Shown here: positions 1 through 8,650 of the stretch, piece after piece
How the letters are laid out: every line of letters begins with the position of its first letter
How positions within the stretch are numbered: the stretch's first letter is position 1
Assembly (NCBI GenBank): GCA_963798445.1
Contig: CAWCTH010000003.1
Location: 1,116,001 to 1,180,000, forward strand
DNA from: DASXAI01 sp963798445
Lineage (GTDB): Bacteria > Actinomycetota > Acidimicrobiia > Acidimicrobiales > Ilumatobacteraceae
DNA: 64,000 nt
Reading direction: 5' to 3'
Position numbers and translations under genes: made by a program
Notes under the pieces: model-generated
What the model was told of the DNA's origin: nothing
Database searches by the model: none
The model's input: only the letters and a program-made list of their open reading frames with translations

Positions 1-51
1 ACCGAACGCGTCCTCGTCGGCCTTCGGCTTGTACCGGCATCGTCGCGATGA
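1..51 (+). CDS. C-terminal end of an upstream gene (possibly kaiC)
   Basis: An open frame enters from the left edge and ends at TGA (49-51), leaving 16 residues ending LRLVPASSR. Its stop overlaps the ATG of the next gene (ATGA), so the two are probably translationally coupled. Because the next gene is kaiB, kaiC is the natural guess, but 16 residues carry no diagnostic motif. Confidence 0.5.
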   Translation, partial: TERVLVGLRLVPASSR

Positions 52-407
52 CGTCGCCGCACGACGCGACGCTGAAGCGGTTCGAGGAGGCCCTCGGCGC
101 CACGGACACGACCGTGTACGAGCTGACGCTCTTCGTGAACGGCGCGTCGGACCTCTCGGCTCGCGCCATCGCCAACGCCAAGCGGCTCTGCGACCTCCAT
201 CTGCACGGTCGGTACCAGCTCGCGGTCGTGGACGTGCACGCCGACCCCGACGCCGTGCTTGGTGGCCAGGTGCTGGCGGCCCCCACGCTGCTCAAGAGCA
301 GCCCGCTCCCCGTGCGAAAGGTGGTCGGTGACTTGTCCCAGATCGCCAAGGTCCTTCTGGCCCTCGATCTTCCGGTGAGGCCGGCCACTCCGAGCGCATC
401 GGCCTGA
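48..407 (+). CDS. kaiB: KaiB-family circadian clock protein
   Basis: A 119-residue protein with one thioredoxin-like KaiB domain over about residues 22-108. It shows the family pattern YELTLFVNG, then ARAIANAKRLCD, then VVDVHADP, then LAAPTLLKSSPLPVRKVVGDL, where the APTL(L)K..P.P.RK.(V)GDL part is highly characteristic. In cyanobacteria KaiB switches fold and binds KaiC; in non-cyanobacteria kaiB-like genes often accompany kaiC and signalling kinases without kaiA. The ATG overlaps the upstream stop, and the next gene begins five bases after this stop, so all three are probably one operon. There is a 20-residue N-terminal extension and a short Ala/Pro/Ser tail. The family is clear; a clock role here is not shown. 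Confidence 0.85.
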   Translation: MTSPHDATLKRFEEALGATDTTVYELTLFVNGASDLSARAIANAKRLCDLHLHGRYQLAVVDVHADPDAVLGGQVLAAPTLLKSSPLPVRKVVGDLSQIAKVLLALDLPVRPATPSASA

Positions 408-412
408 CACCC

Positions 413-2311
413 GTGAGCCCTCTCCGCCGAGTGACCGACGTCCCCCGTGAACCCGCGTTCATCTCGCGACTGGATGCGCTGGCGCGCATGACCGACGCCG
501 AGGACACGCTGCGCGCCATCGGCGCCGGAGAAGTGGACGCCTTCGTCGTGTCCGACGGCGGGTTCGGCCGCCGCGTGTTCACGCTGTCGACAGCCGATCG
601 GCCCTACCGGATCTTCGTCGAGAACATGCGTGACGGGGCGGCCACGCTGTCGTCGAGCGGGCTCATCCTCTATGCCAATCAGCGCCTCGCCGACCTCTTG
701 TCCTGCTCCAGAGAAGCGATCGTCGGTTCGCCCCTCGCCATCTTCGTGGTCGGCGGACTTCCTGCCCTCGACGAGATCGCCGGACCCGAGACCCTCGGTG
801 CGGCCGAACTGGAGCTCGTGAACAGCAACGGCGCCAACGTCCCCGTACTCGTCGGCGTCTCCAGCCTGGACATGGACGGCGATCGCGTCACGTGCCTCAC
901 CTTCACCGACCTGAGCGCGCAGAAGGCGTTGGACCGCGAGATCGCACGCCTCATCGACGCGCAAGGTCAGCGCATGGCGGACCTGCAGGAGGCCCAGGCG
1001 GCGCTGATGAAGCAGGCGACCCACGACGCGTTGACCGGCCTGCCGAATCGGGCGCTGCTGGTCGACCGCATCGACCAGGCACTGGCGTACTCCGAGCAGT
1101 CCGGCGGCTGCACCGCAGTGGTCTTCATCGACCTCGACCGGTTCAAGCAGATCAACGACCGCCAAGGCCACGCCGCCGGCGACAGTGTGCTACGCCGCGT
1201 CGCCGAGCAGCTCGTCGGCGTCCTGCGCCCTACCGACACCGTGGCCCGCATCGGAGGCGACGAGTTCGTCGTGCTGGCACCTGACGTCGACAACGTCGTG
1301 CACGCCGTCGACCTGAGCACACGACTCCTCGAGGAGCTGTGCCGCTACTGGCCCGGGCGCAGGCACGAGCGCGAGGGCATCGCCGCCAGCGTCGGCATCA
1401 CCGTTTCGGTCGGCGGCCGCGGCACGGCCGAAGCCCTCCTCAGCGAAGCCGACACGGCCATGTACCGAGCCAAGTCGCTCGGTGGCGGACGGGTCGAGGT
1501 GTTCGACGCCGCCCTCGGACGTGAGGTCCAGCAGCGGGCGATCGCCCAACGGATGCTGCAGTCGGCGCTGGACGATCGCCGGATCGTGGCCCACTACCAA
1601 CCCGTCATCGACTTGTCCTCCGGCGGGGTCGTGTCGTTCGAGGCCCTCGCCCGGATCGCCGCCCTCGATGGTTCACTGATGCAGCCGGCGTCGTTCATCT
1701 CGATCGCCGAGGACAGCGGCCTCGTCGTCCCGCTCGGCGAGCAGGTGCTGGAGATGGCGTGCCGGGAGGCGTGCCGGTGGGCGTCGGTGGAGCCCAGAGG
1801 CGGCGCGTTCGCCGTCGCCGTCAACCTGGCGGCGCGCCAGTTCCTCGCCGGCGATCTCCCGATGGTCGTGCTCCGCCATCTGGAGCAGACCGGTCTGGAC
1901 CCGCGGCGCCTGCATCTGGAGCTGACCGAGACCGCCATCATCGATCTCCACCCCGACATCCTCCGCCAACTCGGGCGGATCCGGGATCTTGGTGTCCAGG
2001 TGGGACTCGACGACTTCGGCACCGGCTACGCGTCGCTGACCCACCTCCGCCGTCTTCCATTGACGTTCGTGAAGATCGACCAGACGTTCGTGCAAGGACT
2101 AGGGACCAATCTGGAAGACGAACGCATCGTGGCGGCCGTCGTGGATCTCGCCGCCAATCTCGGCCTGCGCTCCATCGCCGAAGGGGTGGAGACGGCGGAG
2201 CAGCTCCGCCGTCTGCGCGAGGCCGGCTGCGACCAGGCCCAGGGCTACCTCATCGCCCGGCCCATGCCCGCGGCGAACATCACGCCGGCCATCCTGCGGT
2301 CGAGCTCATGA
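413..2311 (+). CDS. PAS-GGDEF-EAL cyclic-di-GMP turnover protein
   Basis: A 632-residue protein. Residues about 20-60 resemble the linker before PAS domains in histidine kinases (TLRAIGAGEVDAFVV). A PAS domain covers about 65-170, a coiled linker 170-200, GGDEF 205-365 and EAL 375-625. The active-site GGDEF is intact at residues 281-285. An RxxD inhibitory site (RPTD) sits five residues before it, so diguanylate cyclase activity with product feedback is plausible. The EAL domain keeps EAL at 410-412, NLAARQF, ELTET, DDFGTGY, KIDQ and EGVET, so phosphodiesterase activity is plausible too. No membrane segment is seen, so it is probably cytosolic. The start is GTG five bases after the kaiB stop, which suggests co-expression and possibly a KaiB/KaiC-linked cyclic-di-GMP output. 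Confidence 0.93.
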   Translation: MSPLRRVTDVPREPAFISRLDALARMTDAEDTLRAIGAGEVDAFVVSDGGFGRRVFTLSTADRPYRIFVENMRDGAATLSSSGLILYANQRLADLLSCSREAIVGSPLAIFVVGGLPALDEIAGPETLGAAELELVNSNGANVPVLVGVSSLDMDGDRVTCLTFTDLSAQKALDREIARLIDAQGQRMADLQEAQAALMKQATHDALTGLPNRALLVDRIDQALAYSEQSGGCTAVVFIDLDRFKQINDRQGHAAGDSVLRRVAEQLVGVLRPTDTVARIGGDEFVVLAPDVDNVVHAVDLSTRLLEELCRYWPGRRHEREGIAASVGITVSVGGRGTAEALLSEADTAMYRAKSLGGGRVEVFDAALGREVQQRAIAQRMLQSALDDRRIVAHYQPVIDLSSGGVVSFEALARIAALDGSLMQPASFISIAEDSGLVVPLGEQVLEMACREACRWASVEPRGGAFAVAVNLAARQFLAGDLPMVVLRHLEQTGLDPRRLHLELTETAIIDLHPDILRQLGRIRDLGVQVGLDDFGTGYASLTHLRRLPLTFVKIDQTFVQGLGTNLEDERIVAAVVDLAANLGLRSIAEGVETAEQLRRLREAGCDQAQGYLIARPMPAANITPAILRSSS

Positions 2312-2561
2312 GGCGCAGCCCGCCTTCCGCCTCTACATGAGCCCGGGCTCGGTCACCGAGCAACTGACCTTCTTCGCCGGCGCCTACAGCCCTCATACCA
2401 GTGCCGGCGGGGGCGGCGGGCAGCACGCCGACGGCGAGTTCCTGGATCTCGTCGAGGTCGCCCTCGACGAGGCTACGGTGATGGTCGACGACGGCCGCAA
2501 CTGCGACGCCAAGACCGTGATCCTCCTGGACTGGGCCCGTCGCCACCCCGTCGCCGGTTGA
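2310..2561 (+). pseudogene. 3' remnant of a NudK-like Nudix hydrolase
   Basis: The frame ending at 2561 encodes residues typical of the C-terminal half of GDP-mannose/ADP-sugar Nudix hydrolases: FRLYMSPGSVTE, then FFAGAYSP, then a Gly-rich loop, LDLVEVALDEA and a DAKTVILLDWA-like end. The Nudix box (GX5EX7REUXEEXGU) that would lie upstream is missing. The readable homology begins right at the stop of the GGDEF-EAL gene (2309-2311). The remaining 74 codons from the first ATG (2337) could be translated but cannot form a catalytic Nudix domain. I read it as a 5'-truncated relic. Confidence 0.65.
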
Positions 2562-2570
2562 GATCCCCGC

Positions 2571-5189
2571 TCACTGACGGGCCATGGCAACGCGCAATCG
2601 CTCCTCCGCGGTGATGAGGTGGTCAACGTCCTCGGCGGCGGCGTCGATGTCGATCTGGATCCACCGCACCCGGCCGCTGAAGGCGTTGCCCGTTGTTCCG
2701 TAGTCGTCGCTGACGGGCGTGGCGCTGTCGCTGCCGATGTCGGTCGTCTCGTCACCCGAGAAGATCATCGGTACCGAAACCTCGACCCGTCCCGTGCCGA
2801 CCGGCGTGCCGTCCAGGAAGAGGGTGACGTCACCGCCCTTGGCCAGACCGCCGCCGTCGTAGGCGAACTCCATGCGCACTTGGTGCTGGCCCGGAGGGAT
2901 CACCGTGTCGCCGTAGATCTTGAACGACTGGATGCCCATGAAGTTGTAGCAGTAGGCCGGCTTGCCGTCCTTGGCGTACAGGCTCCATCCGGCGAACCGG
3001 CCGCCCTGGGCGATGATGACACCCGCGGCGCCCGCCGCGGGAACCACGATCTCGGCCGTCACCGAGTGCGACTTGTTCTTGATCAGGATCATGGAGTTCT
3101 CGCTCAAGCGCGTCATGCCGCCGAAGAGCAGTTGCGTGTTGCCATGGATCAACTGGGGCCGGCCCGCGATGGCGGAATTGAACCGCTCCACCCGCCGGTC
3201 GTCGAGAGGGAGCACGTTGTATCGCACCGCCTCGATGAGGAAGAGGCGTTGCAGCTCGGCCAGCTTCTCGGGCATCGTCGTCGCCAGGTCATTCGACTGT
3301 GTCCAGTCGTCAGGGGCGTAGAGCTCCCAGACGTCGTCGTCGATGGGCGGGCTGGGCTCGATGACCCAGGGCGTGCTGTGACGGGTCACCGCGGTCCAGC
3401 CCTTGTGGTAGATGCCGCGGTTCACGAACATCTCGAAGTACTGGGTCTCGTGACGTTCTGCGGCGCCCGCATCGTCGAACGAGTACGACATGCCCACGCC
3501 TTCGAGTGGGATCTGGGCGACCCCGTTCACGGTATGTGGCTCAGGCAGCCCAGCGGCCTCGAGCACGGTCGGAGCGATGTCGATCACGTGGTGGAACTGG
3601 CTACGGATCTCACCCTTGGCGCTCATTCCATTGGGCCAATGCACGATGGTGCCGTTGCGGGTGCCACCCCAATGTGACGCGACCTGCTTCGTCCACTGGT
3701 ATGGCGTGTCCATGGCGTGAGCCCATCCGACGGCGTAGTGGTTGTTGGCTTCGGGCGTGCCGAACTTTTCGATGTTGGCGGCGAGGTACTCAGACGTCTC
3801 GATGCCGGTCATGCCATTGAAGATGAAGGCCTCGTTGAGGGTGCCGTTGATCGTGCCCTCGGCCGACGCGCCGTTGTCACCGATGATCGTGATGACGAGC
3901 GTGTCGTCCAGGATCTCGAGGTCGGCCAGCGCGTCGACCAGCCGGCCGATGTGGTGGTCGGTGTGCTCGAGGAACCCGGCGTACACCTCCATCTGGCGCG
4001 CCAGCACGGGCTTGAGCGCGTCAGGCATGTCCTCCCACGCCGGGATGTCGGCCGGGCGCGGCGTGAGCACGGCATCGGCCGGGATGGCGCCGTTGGTCCC
4101 TTGCCGGGCGAAGGTCTCCTCGCGCAGCCGGTCCCAGCCGGCGTCGAAGCGTCCCTTGTACTTGTCGGCCCACTCCACGGGTACGTGATGCGGGGCATGG
4201 GTCGCGCCCGGCGCGTAGTACGCGAAGAAGGGCTTGTCGGGCATGAGCGCCTTCTGCTGGCGGATCCAGTCGATGGCGTGATCGGTCATGTCCTCGGTGA
4301 AGTGGTAGCCCTCCTCCGGCGTGCGGTCGGGCTCGACCGGGACGGTGTCGCGATAGAGCGCCGGCGCCCACTGGTTGGTCTCGCCGCCGATGAAGCCGTA
4401 GAAGTGCTCGAACCCCGAGCCCGTCGGCCACTGGTTGAATGGACCCATCGGGCTCGTCTCCCATACCGGCACCTCGTGGCACTTGCCGAACTGCGCCGTC
4501 GAGTAGCCGTTCAGCTTCAGCACCTCGGCCAGAGGCGCCGCCGTGTTGGGCCGGATCGAGCTGTAGCCCGGCGCCGAGGTGGCGATCTCGGTGATGCCAC
4601 CCATGCCGACCGAGTGGTGGTTGCGACCGGTGAGCAACGCCTGGCGGGTGGGTGAGCACAGCGCTGTCGTGTGGAAGCGGTTGTAGCGCAGACCGCCCGC
4701 CGCCAGCCGGTCGAACGTAGGCGTTTGGGCCGGTCCGCCGAACGTGCTCGACGCGCCGAACCCGGCGTCGTCGATGAGCACGATCAACACGTTCGGCGCG
4801 CCTGTAGGCGGCCGCAACGGCTCGATCTTGGGAAAGGCGGTGTCCGGATCCTTGGCGTCGTAGGTGACCAAGCCCGCATGCGGTCGATCGGCGATCGGCA
4901 GGCTTTCACGCCCTACGGTGTCGCGGTTGGACGGCAACGTCGTTCCTCCATGATCTCGGTCGGTGCTCTCGGTCGGCGGCCTAGAGTTTGCCACGCGTGC
5001 CGATCGCGCCGGCTCGATCCAACCGTTCACCCCGTTGGTCGAAGACATGAGTGCTTCGAAACCCCCAGAAGGCAACTGACGGCTCACGCTCTCCAACTTG
5101 GGCCAGGCGTTGTCGGGTGAGAACCGGCGCGCCTTCATCACCACCGCGGAGCCGTCGGCGGTGCTCGGTGGTGCGTTCAGCACGCTCAT
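2571..5189 (-). CDS. Type I arylsulfatase (alkaline phosphatase superfamily)
   Basis: Up to 872 residues. The sulfatase core starts near residue 131 with PNVLIVLIDD, whose Asp pair (140-141) binds the metal. The nucleophile motif CSPTR begins at Cys178 and matches C-x-P-x-R, the substrate of formylglycine-generating enzyme, so activity needs that enzyme from elsewhere in the genome. GRNHHSVGM and GDNGASAEGTING also fit the large ArsA-type sulfatases, which hydrolyse sulfate esters. The C-terminal third (about 620-850) is a beta-rich region common in this subfamily. The first ~80 residues are atypical, have no signal peptide and may not be translated; starts further in (for example Met48) are possible. 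It stands alone, with no visible sulfate transporter or formylglycine enzyme. Confidence 0.92.
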   Translation of the reverse strand: MSVLNAPPSTADGSAVVMKARRFSPDNAWPKLESVSRQLPSGGFEALMSSTNGVNGWIEPARSARVANSRPPTESTDRDHGGTTLPSNRDTVGRESLPIADRPHAGLVTYDAKDPDTAFPKIEPLRPPTGAPNVLIVLIDDAGFGASSTFGGPAQTPTFDRLAAGGLRYNRFHTTALCSPTRQALLTGRNHHSVGMGGITEIATSAPGYSSIRPNTAAPLAEVLKLNGYSTAQFGKCHEVPVWETSPMGPFNQWPTGSGFEHFYGFIGGETNQWAPALYRDTVPVEPDRTPEEGYHFTEDMTDHAIDWIRQQKALMPDKPFFAYYAPGATHAPHHVPVEWADKYKGRFDAGWDRLREETFARQGTNGAIPADAVLTPRPADIPAWEDMPDALKPVLARQMEVYAGFLEHTDHHIGRLVDALADLEILDDTLVITIIGDNGASAEGTINGTLNEAFIFNGMTGIETSEYLAANIEKFGTPEANNHYAVGWAHAMDTPYQWTKQVASHWGGTRNGTIVHWPNGMSAKGEIRSQFHHVIDIAPTVLEAAGLPEPHTVNGVAQIPLEGVGMSYSFDDAGAAERHETQYFEMFVNRGIYHKGWTAVTRHSTPWVIEPSPPIDDDVWELYAPDDWTQSNDLATTMPEKLAELQRLFLIEAVRYNVLPLDDRRVERFNSAIAGRPQLIHGNTQLLFGGMTRLSENSMILIKNKSHSVTAEIVVPAAGAAGVIIAQGGRFAGWSLYAKDGKPAYCYNFMGIQSFKIYGDTVIPPGQHQVRMEFAYDGGGLAKGGDVTLFLDGTPVGTGRVEVSVPMIFSGDETTDIGSDSATPVSDDYGTTGNAFSGRVRWIQIDIDAAAEDVDHLITAEERLRVAMARQ

Positions 5190-5380
5190 CGCCTACGCCC
5201 TTCTCGTATGGAGCGGCCGCTGAGCCCGTCCCCATTTCGCGCAGGCTGAACGCTTCACCCTGCTCCAGCGCGTCCGAGCGCGCAGGCCGCGCGCAACTGG
5301 ACATCGGCGCCGGGATGGTGGGGGCGCGGCGGGACGGCTGGGTTCCGGGTCCCAGCGCGCCGAAGCGCGCGGACTGACGG

Positions 5381-6064
5381 CTAGCTGACGACGTTCGGAC
5401 CGGCGGCAGCCGGGTCCGAGGCCGACCGGCGCTCCTTCAGCCGCTGCAGCGCGTCGAAGTCCAGGGGTTCGCCCGGCAGCGCGCTGGCGCCCTTGGGGCG
5501 CAGCCCGTCGAGGATGATGCGCAGGTAGCGATCGCTCAGCACGGGCTGGAGGTCGCCGGCCACGGCCGTGGCGTGCGCCACGCCCGACAACATCATGGCC
5601 ACGTCAGCCGGGCCGATGTCGGAACGCACGGCGCCCGCTGCCTGCGCCCGCGCCACCAGCTCGGAGATCGCCGCCCACAGCTGCATGCGCACTTCGGACG
5701 GCGCCGGCGGCGGCTGCATGTCCGTGGCCATCTGCTCAGCCAGGACGCGGTGGCGGGCCTGGAACGCCGACAGCGCCACCACGAACGTCTCGAACGCAGC
5801 GCCGGCATGGGGGTTGGCCAGGCCGTCGTGGGCGTCGTGCAGCAGCGACTCGTACAGTTTGGCGAGCACGGCGTCCACCATGGACTGCTTGGTTGGGAAG
5901 TTCCGGCACACCGTGCCCACGCCGACGCCGGCCCGGCGGGCGACCTCCTCCACCGGCGCCTTCGATCCGGACGCCGACAGCACGTCCGCCGCCGCCACCA
6001 GCACGCGCTCCCGGTTGCGGCGGGCGTCGGATCTCAGTTGGCGATCGGCGATCTCGTTGTGCAT
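5381..6064 (-). CDS. TetR-family regulator of the adjacent MFS exporter
   Basis: A 227-residue protein from the ATG at 6064 (MHNEIADRQL). An in-frame start 51 bases upstream adds only a basic leader. The helix-turn-helix lies at about residues 18-64, with VEEVARRAGVGVGTVCRNFPTK as the recognition region. The rest is an all-helical ligand-binding domain with a C-terminal extension. It is divergent from the 14-helix MFS gene starting at 6193. The TetR/DHA2 pair is a common arrangement in which the regulator represses the pump until an exported compound binds. The 128-base gap between them would hold the operator; a loose GGAA-N6-TTCC inverted repeat lies near 6102-6115, but I do not call it. 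Confidence 0.88.
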   Translation of the reverse strand: MHNEIADRQLRSDARRNRERVLVAAADVLSASGSKAPVEEVARRAGVGVGTVCRNFPTKQSMVDAVLAKLYESLLHDAHDGLANPHAGAAFETFVVALSAFQARHRVLAEQMATDMQPPPAPSEVRMQLWAAISELVARAQAAGAVRSDIGPADVAMMLSGVAHATAVAGDLQPVLSDRYLRIILDGLRPKGASALPGEPLDFDALQRLKERRSASDPAAAGPNVVS

Positions 6065-6192
6065 CGTTCCCCCACCGGTGGCGCGACGGCGCGCCGCCTT
6101 GAACGGAACCATCATTCCAGTTAGCGTGTCCAGGCGGAAGCGCGATTCGACTTTCGTCCGCGATCCGCCGTCGAGACCGAGCCGGAGGGCCT

Positions 6193-7806
6193 GTGGGCGT
6201 GACCGTCGAATCCGACATCGAACGCCTGCACGACAAGCGCTGGTGGACCCTCGCCGTTCTGTGCCTGAGCCTTCTGATCGTCTTCGTCGGCAACTCCAGC
6301 CTGAACGTCACCCTCCCCACGCTGTCGCGGGAGCTGGGCGCCACCGAGTCGCAGCTCCAGTGGGTCGTCGCCGCCTACTCGCTCGTGTTCGCCGGACTGC
6401 TGTTCTCGACGGGGGCGCTGGGCGATCGCTACGGGCGCAAGGGGACCCTGCAGATCGGGCTGATCCTCTTCCTCGTCGGCGCCGGGTTCGCGTCGCTCTC
6501 GACGGTCATGTGGCAGCTCATCGCCTGCCGCGCCGTGATGGGGGCCGCCGCCGCCATGATCATGCCGTCCACGTTGTCGATCCTCATCAACGTCTTCCCG
6601 CCCCACGAACGCACCAAGGCCATCGCCATCTGGGCCAGCATCACCGGTGCCGCCGGAGGGTTCGGCCCGCTGATCAGCGGCTGGTTGCTCGGGCACTTCT
6701 GGTACGGGTCGGTCTTCCTGGTGAACGTCCCAATCATCATCGTGGCCCTCGTGGCCGGACACTTCCTCGTACCGAAGTCGCGCGACCCGCAAGAGGCCCG
6801 CCTCGACCCCCTCGGTGCGGTCCTGTCCATCATCGGCATCGTGGCGCTCGTCTACGGGCTCATCGAGGCACCGGACAAGGGCTGGCTCAGCGCGCCGACC
6901 CTCATCGCCTTCTTCATCGCCGTCACCGTGCTCACCGCGTTCGTCTTCTGGGAACTGCACACCAGCGAGCCGATGCTGGAGATCCGCTTCTTCCGGAACC
7001 CGGCCTTCAGCACAGGCACCACCGGCATGATCCTGCTCTTCGTCGCGCTGTACGGCGTCATGTTCCTCATCACGCAGTACTTCCAGCTGGTCCTGGGCAA
7101 CAGCCCCCTCGTCGCCGCCGCCCGCCTGCTCCCGATGGCGATGATCCTGCTGGCGGTGTCACTGACCACGCCGCGGCTCACGTCTCAGTTCGGTGCCCAC
7201 CGCGTCGTTGCCGCGGGCATGCTCAGCCTCGCCACCGGCATGATCCTGCTCTCGCAGCTCACGACCACCACGCCCTACTGGTACATCGTCGTCTGCTTCG
7301 TGCCGTTCTCGAGCGGCATGGCCCTCGCCATGTCACCCATGACGGCCTCGATCATGTCGGCCGTCCCCGCACGACGGGCGGGCATGGGCTCGGCCATGAA
7401 CGACGCCACGCGCGAGCTGGGGGCGGCGTTGGGCGTGGCCGTCCTGGGCAGCATCGCCGCCTCGCGCTACGGCGCCCAGATCGCGCCGGCGCTGAGCGGC
7501 CTCTCCCCCACCGATCAGTCGACGGCCACGAGCTCCATCGCCGGCGCCCTCAACGTGGCGTCGACGCTCGGCGCGTCGGCCGGCGACGCGCTGACCAGCG
7601 CCGCGCAAAGCGCGTTCCTGTCCGGCGTTCACTTCGCCGTGCTGATCGGGGCCAGCCTCGCAGTGATCAGCGCCGGCATCGTGTTCCGCTACCTGCCACA
7701 CTCGCTGGCGCCCGAAGGAGCGCTCCACGGACCGCTGGAGTCGATCGAGGACGCCGCCGAGCTCGGGCTGGGCGGGGTGCCACCCGCCTTCGCCGACGGC
7801 GCGTAG
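6193..7806 (+). CDS. DHA2-type (EmrB/QacA) multidrug MFS exporter
   Basis: A 537-residue inner-membrane protein with about 14 hydrophobic segments. The first helix carries NSSLNVTLPTLSREL, the usual helix 1 of the DHA2 drug:H+ antiporters (normally with D where N/S stands here). The loop between helices 2 and 3 reads GALGDRYGRKG, the MFS A motif. A helix-5 Pro/Gly-rich antiporter-like stretch (TGAAGGFGPLISGWLL) follows. GTG 6193 lies four bases after a GGAGG; GTG 6199 is an alternative. It is divergent from the TetR gene, which probably controls it. Substrate unknown. Confidence 0.92.
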   Translation: MGVTVESDIERLHDKRWWTLAVLCLSLLIVFVGNSSLNVTLPTLSRELGATESQLQWVVAAYSLVFAGLLFSTGALGDRYGRKGTLQIGLILFLVGAGFASLSTVMWQLIACRAVMGAAAAMIMPSTLSILINVFPPHERTKAIAIWASITGAAGGFGPLISGWLLGHFWYGSVFLVNVPIIIVALVAGHFLVPKSRDPQEARLDPLGAVLSIIGIVALVYGLIEAPDKGWLSAPTLIAFFIAVTVLTAFVFWELHTSEPMLEIRFFRNPAFSTGTTGMILLFVALYGVMFLITQYFQLVLGNSPLVAAARLLPMAMILLAVSLTTPRLTSQFGAHRVVAAGMLSLATGMILLSQLTTTTPYWYIVVCFVPFSSGMALAMSPMTASIMSAVPARRAGMGSAMNDATRELGAALGVAVLGSIAASRYGAQIAPALSGLSPTDQSTATSSIAGALNVASTLGASAGDALTSAAQSAFLSGVHFAVLIGASLAVISAGIVFRYLPHSLAPEGALHGPLESIEDAAELGLGGVPPAFADGA

Positions 7807-7809
7807 GTC

Positions 7810-7841
7810 CTCCTCGCGGGCCACGGCGAGCGTCCGAGGAG
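7810..7841. terminator. Possible weak bidirectional terminator
   Basis: CTCCTCG (7810-7816) pairs with CGAGGAG (7835-7841) across an 18-base loop, between the convergent MFS and lipoprotein genes. There is no T-tract. Placed mainly by position. Confidence 0.25.
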
Positions 7842-7853
7842 CGGCGCGCCCCG

Positions 7854-8567
7854 TCAGGCGGCGCTCACCCGGGCCACGCCCAGCGTGGCCACGTCGAGCG
7901 GCGCGGGATCGGTGGCCTCGGACCCGGCCGGTGCCTGGAACTGGAACGTGACGATGGCCGCCCGGAGTCGCACGATCATGGCGACACCTTGGGTGTCGGC
8001 GCCGGACAGCTGCCAGCCGGTGGCCTCGTCGCCGCCGACCTCCCCGGCCACATCGATCGGGTCCGAGATGGTCACGGGCTGCGTCGTGCCGTCGTCCAGC
8101 TTGATCGAGCCGGTCGTGCAGTTGATCGCCGCCAGTGCGGCGTTGTAGGCCGCCATGGCCTCCTCTTCGTCGGTGTAGACGCGCACCTCTTCCAGCAGTG
8201 CCTGCTGGGTCGTCGCGTTCATGACGACCGTCCCGACGTGAACCCCCGGCGGGACCGAGGCGTCGATGCTGGGCTCACCGCACACGCCGGGAACGTTCGG
8301 ATCGTTGGGCGAGAACGTGTCGGTGGCGAAGCCGGCACCTACGTCGCCGGCGGCCAGCAGCGCCGCGGTGGCCTTCTCTGTCACGGACTCGACGGAGTTC
8401 GGGTTGGTCGTCGCCGCGATGGTGCCGGCGGCCGCCGCCGTCGTGGCGACCGCCGCCGCCGTTGCTGCCGCCGCCGTCGTGGTCGCGGTTCCGCTGTTGT
8501 CGCCGCCGCATGCCGTCAAGACGAGTGCGCCGGCGGCGAAGAGCGTGACGAAGGGTGTGCGGCGCAT
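7854..8567 (-). CDS. Secreted lipoprotein, PknH-sensor-like
   Basis: A 237-residue protein from ATG 8567, which has AAGGA eight bases upstream; an in-frame start at 8597 adds only a charged leader. The signal peptide MRRTPFVTLF... ends in the lipobox LTAC, so Cys20 would be lipidated and the protein anchored to the outer face of the membrane. An Ala/Thr-rich linker covers about 25-60. The remaining domain has two conserved cysteines (in GVCGEP and INCTTG) and resembles the extracellular sensor-like domain of mycobacterial lipoproteins and PknH, but the match is weak. It faces the MFS gene tail to tail and is divergent from the AAC(3) gene. Function unknown. Confidence 0.8.
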   Translation of the reverse strand: MRRTPFVTLFAAGALVLTACGGDNSGTATTTAAAATAAAVATTAAAAGTIAATTNPNSVESVTEKATAALLAAGDVGAGFATDTFSPNDPNVPGVCGEPSIDASVPPGVHVGTVVMNATTQQALLEEVRVYTDEEEAMAAYNAALAAINCTTGSIKLDDGTTQPVTISDPIDVAGEVGGDEATGWQLSGADTQGVAMIVRLRAAIVTFQFQAPAGSEATDPAPLDVATLGVARVSAA

Positions 8568-8650
8568 GGTTCGATCCTTCTCGCGGCGGGGGGGCAACCG
8601 TAGCCAGAAAGGCGGGCTGCCTCGACGGACCGCGCGCCATACTCGGCGCC

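Noticed and set aside
6102..6115. GGAA-N6-TTCC inverted repeat as TetR operator
   Set aside because: Arms of four bases are too short to stand out from chance in this gap.
5568..8603. A 1,011-codon open frame on the plus strand
   Set aside because: It is a shadow of high-GC codon bias. It crosses the TetR, MFS and lipoprotein genes in the wrong frames, and its translation is Arg/His-rich with no domains.
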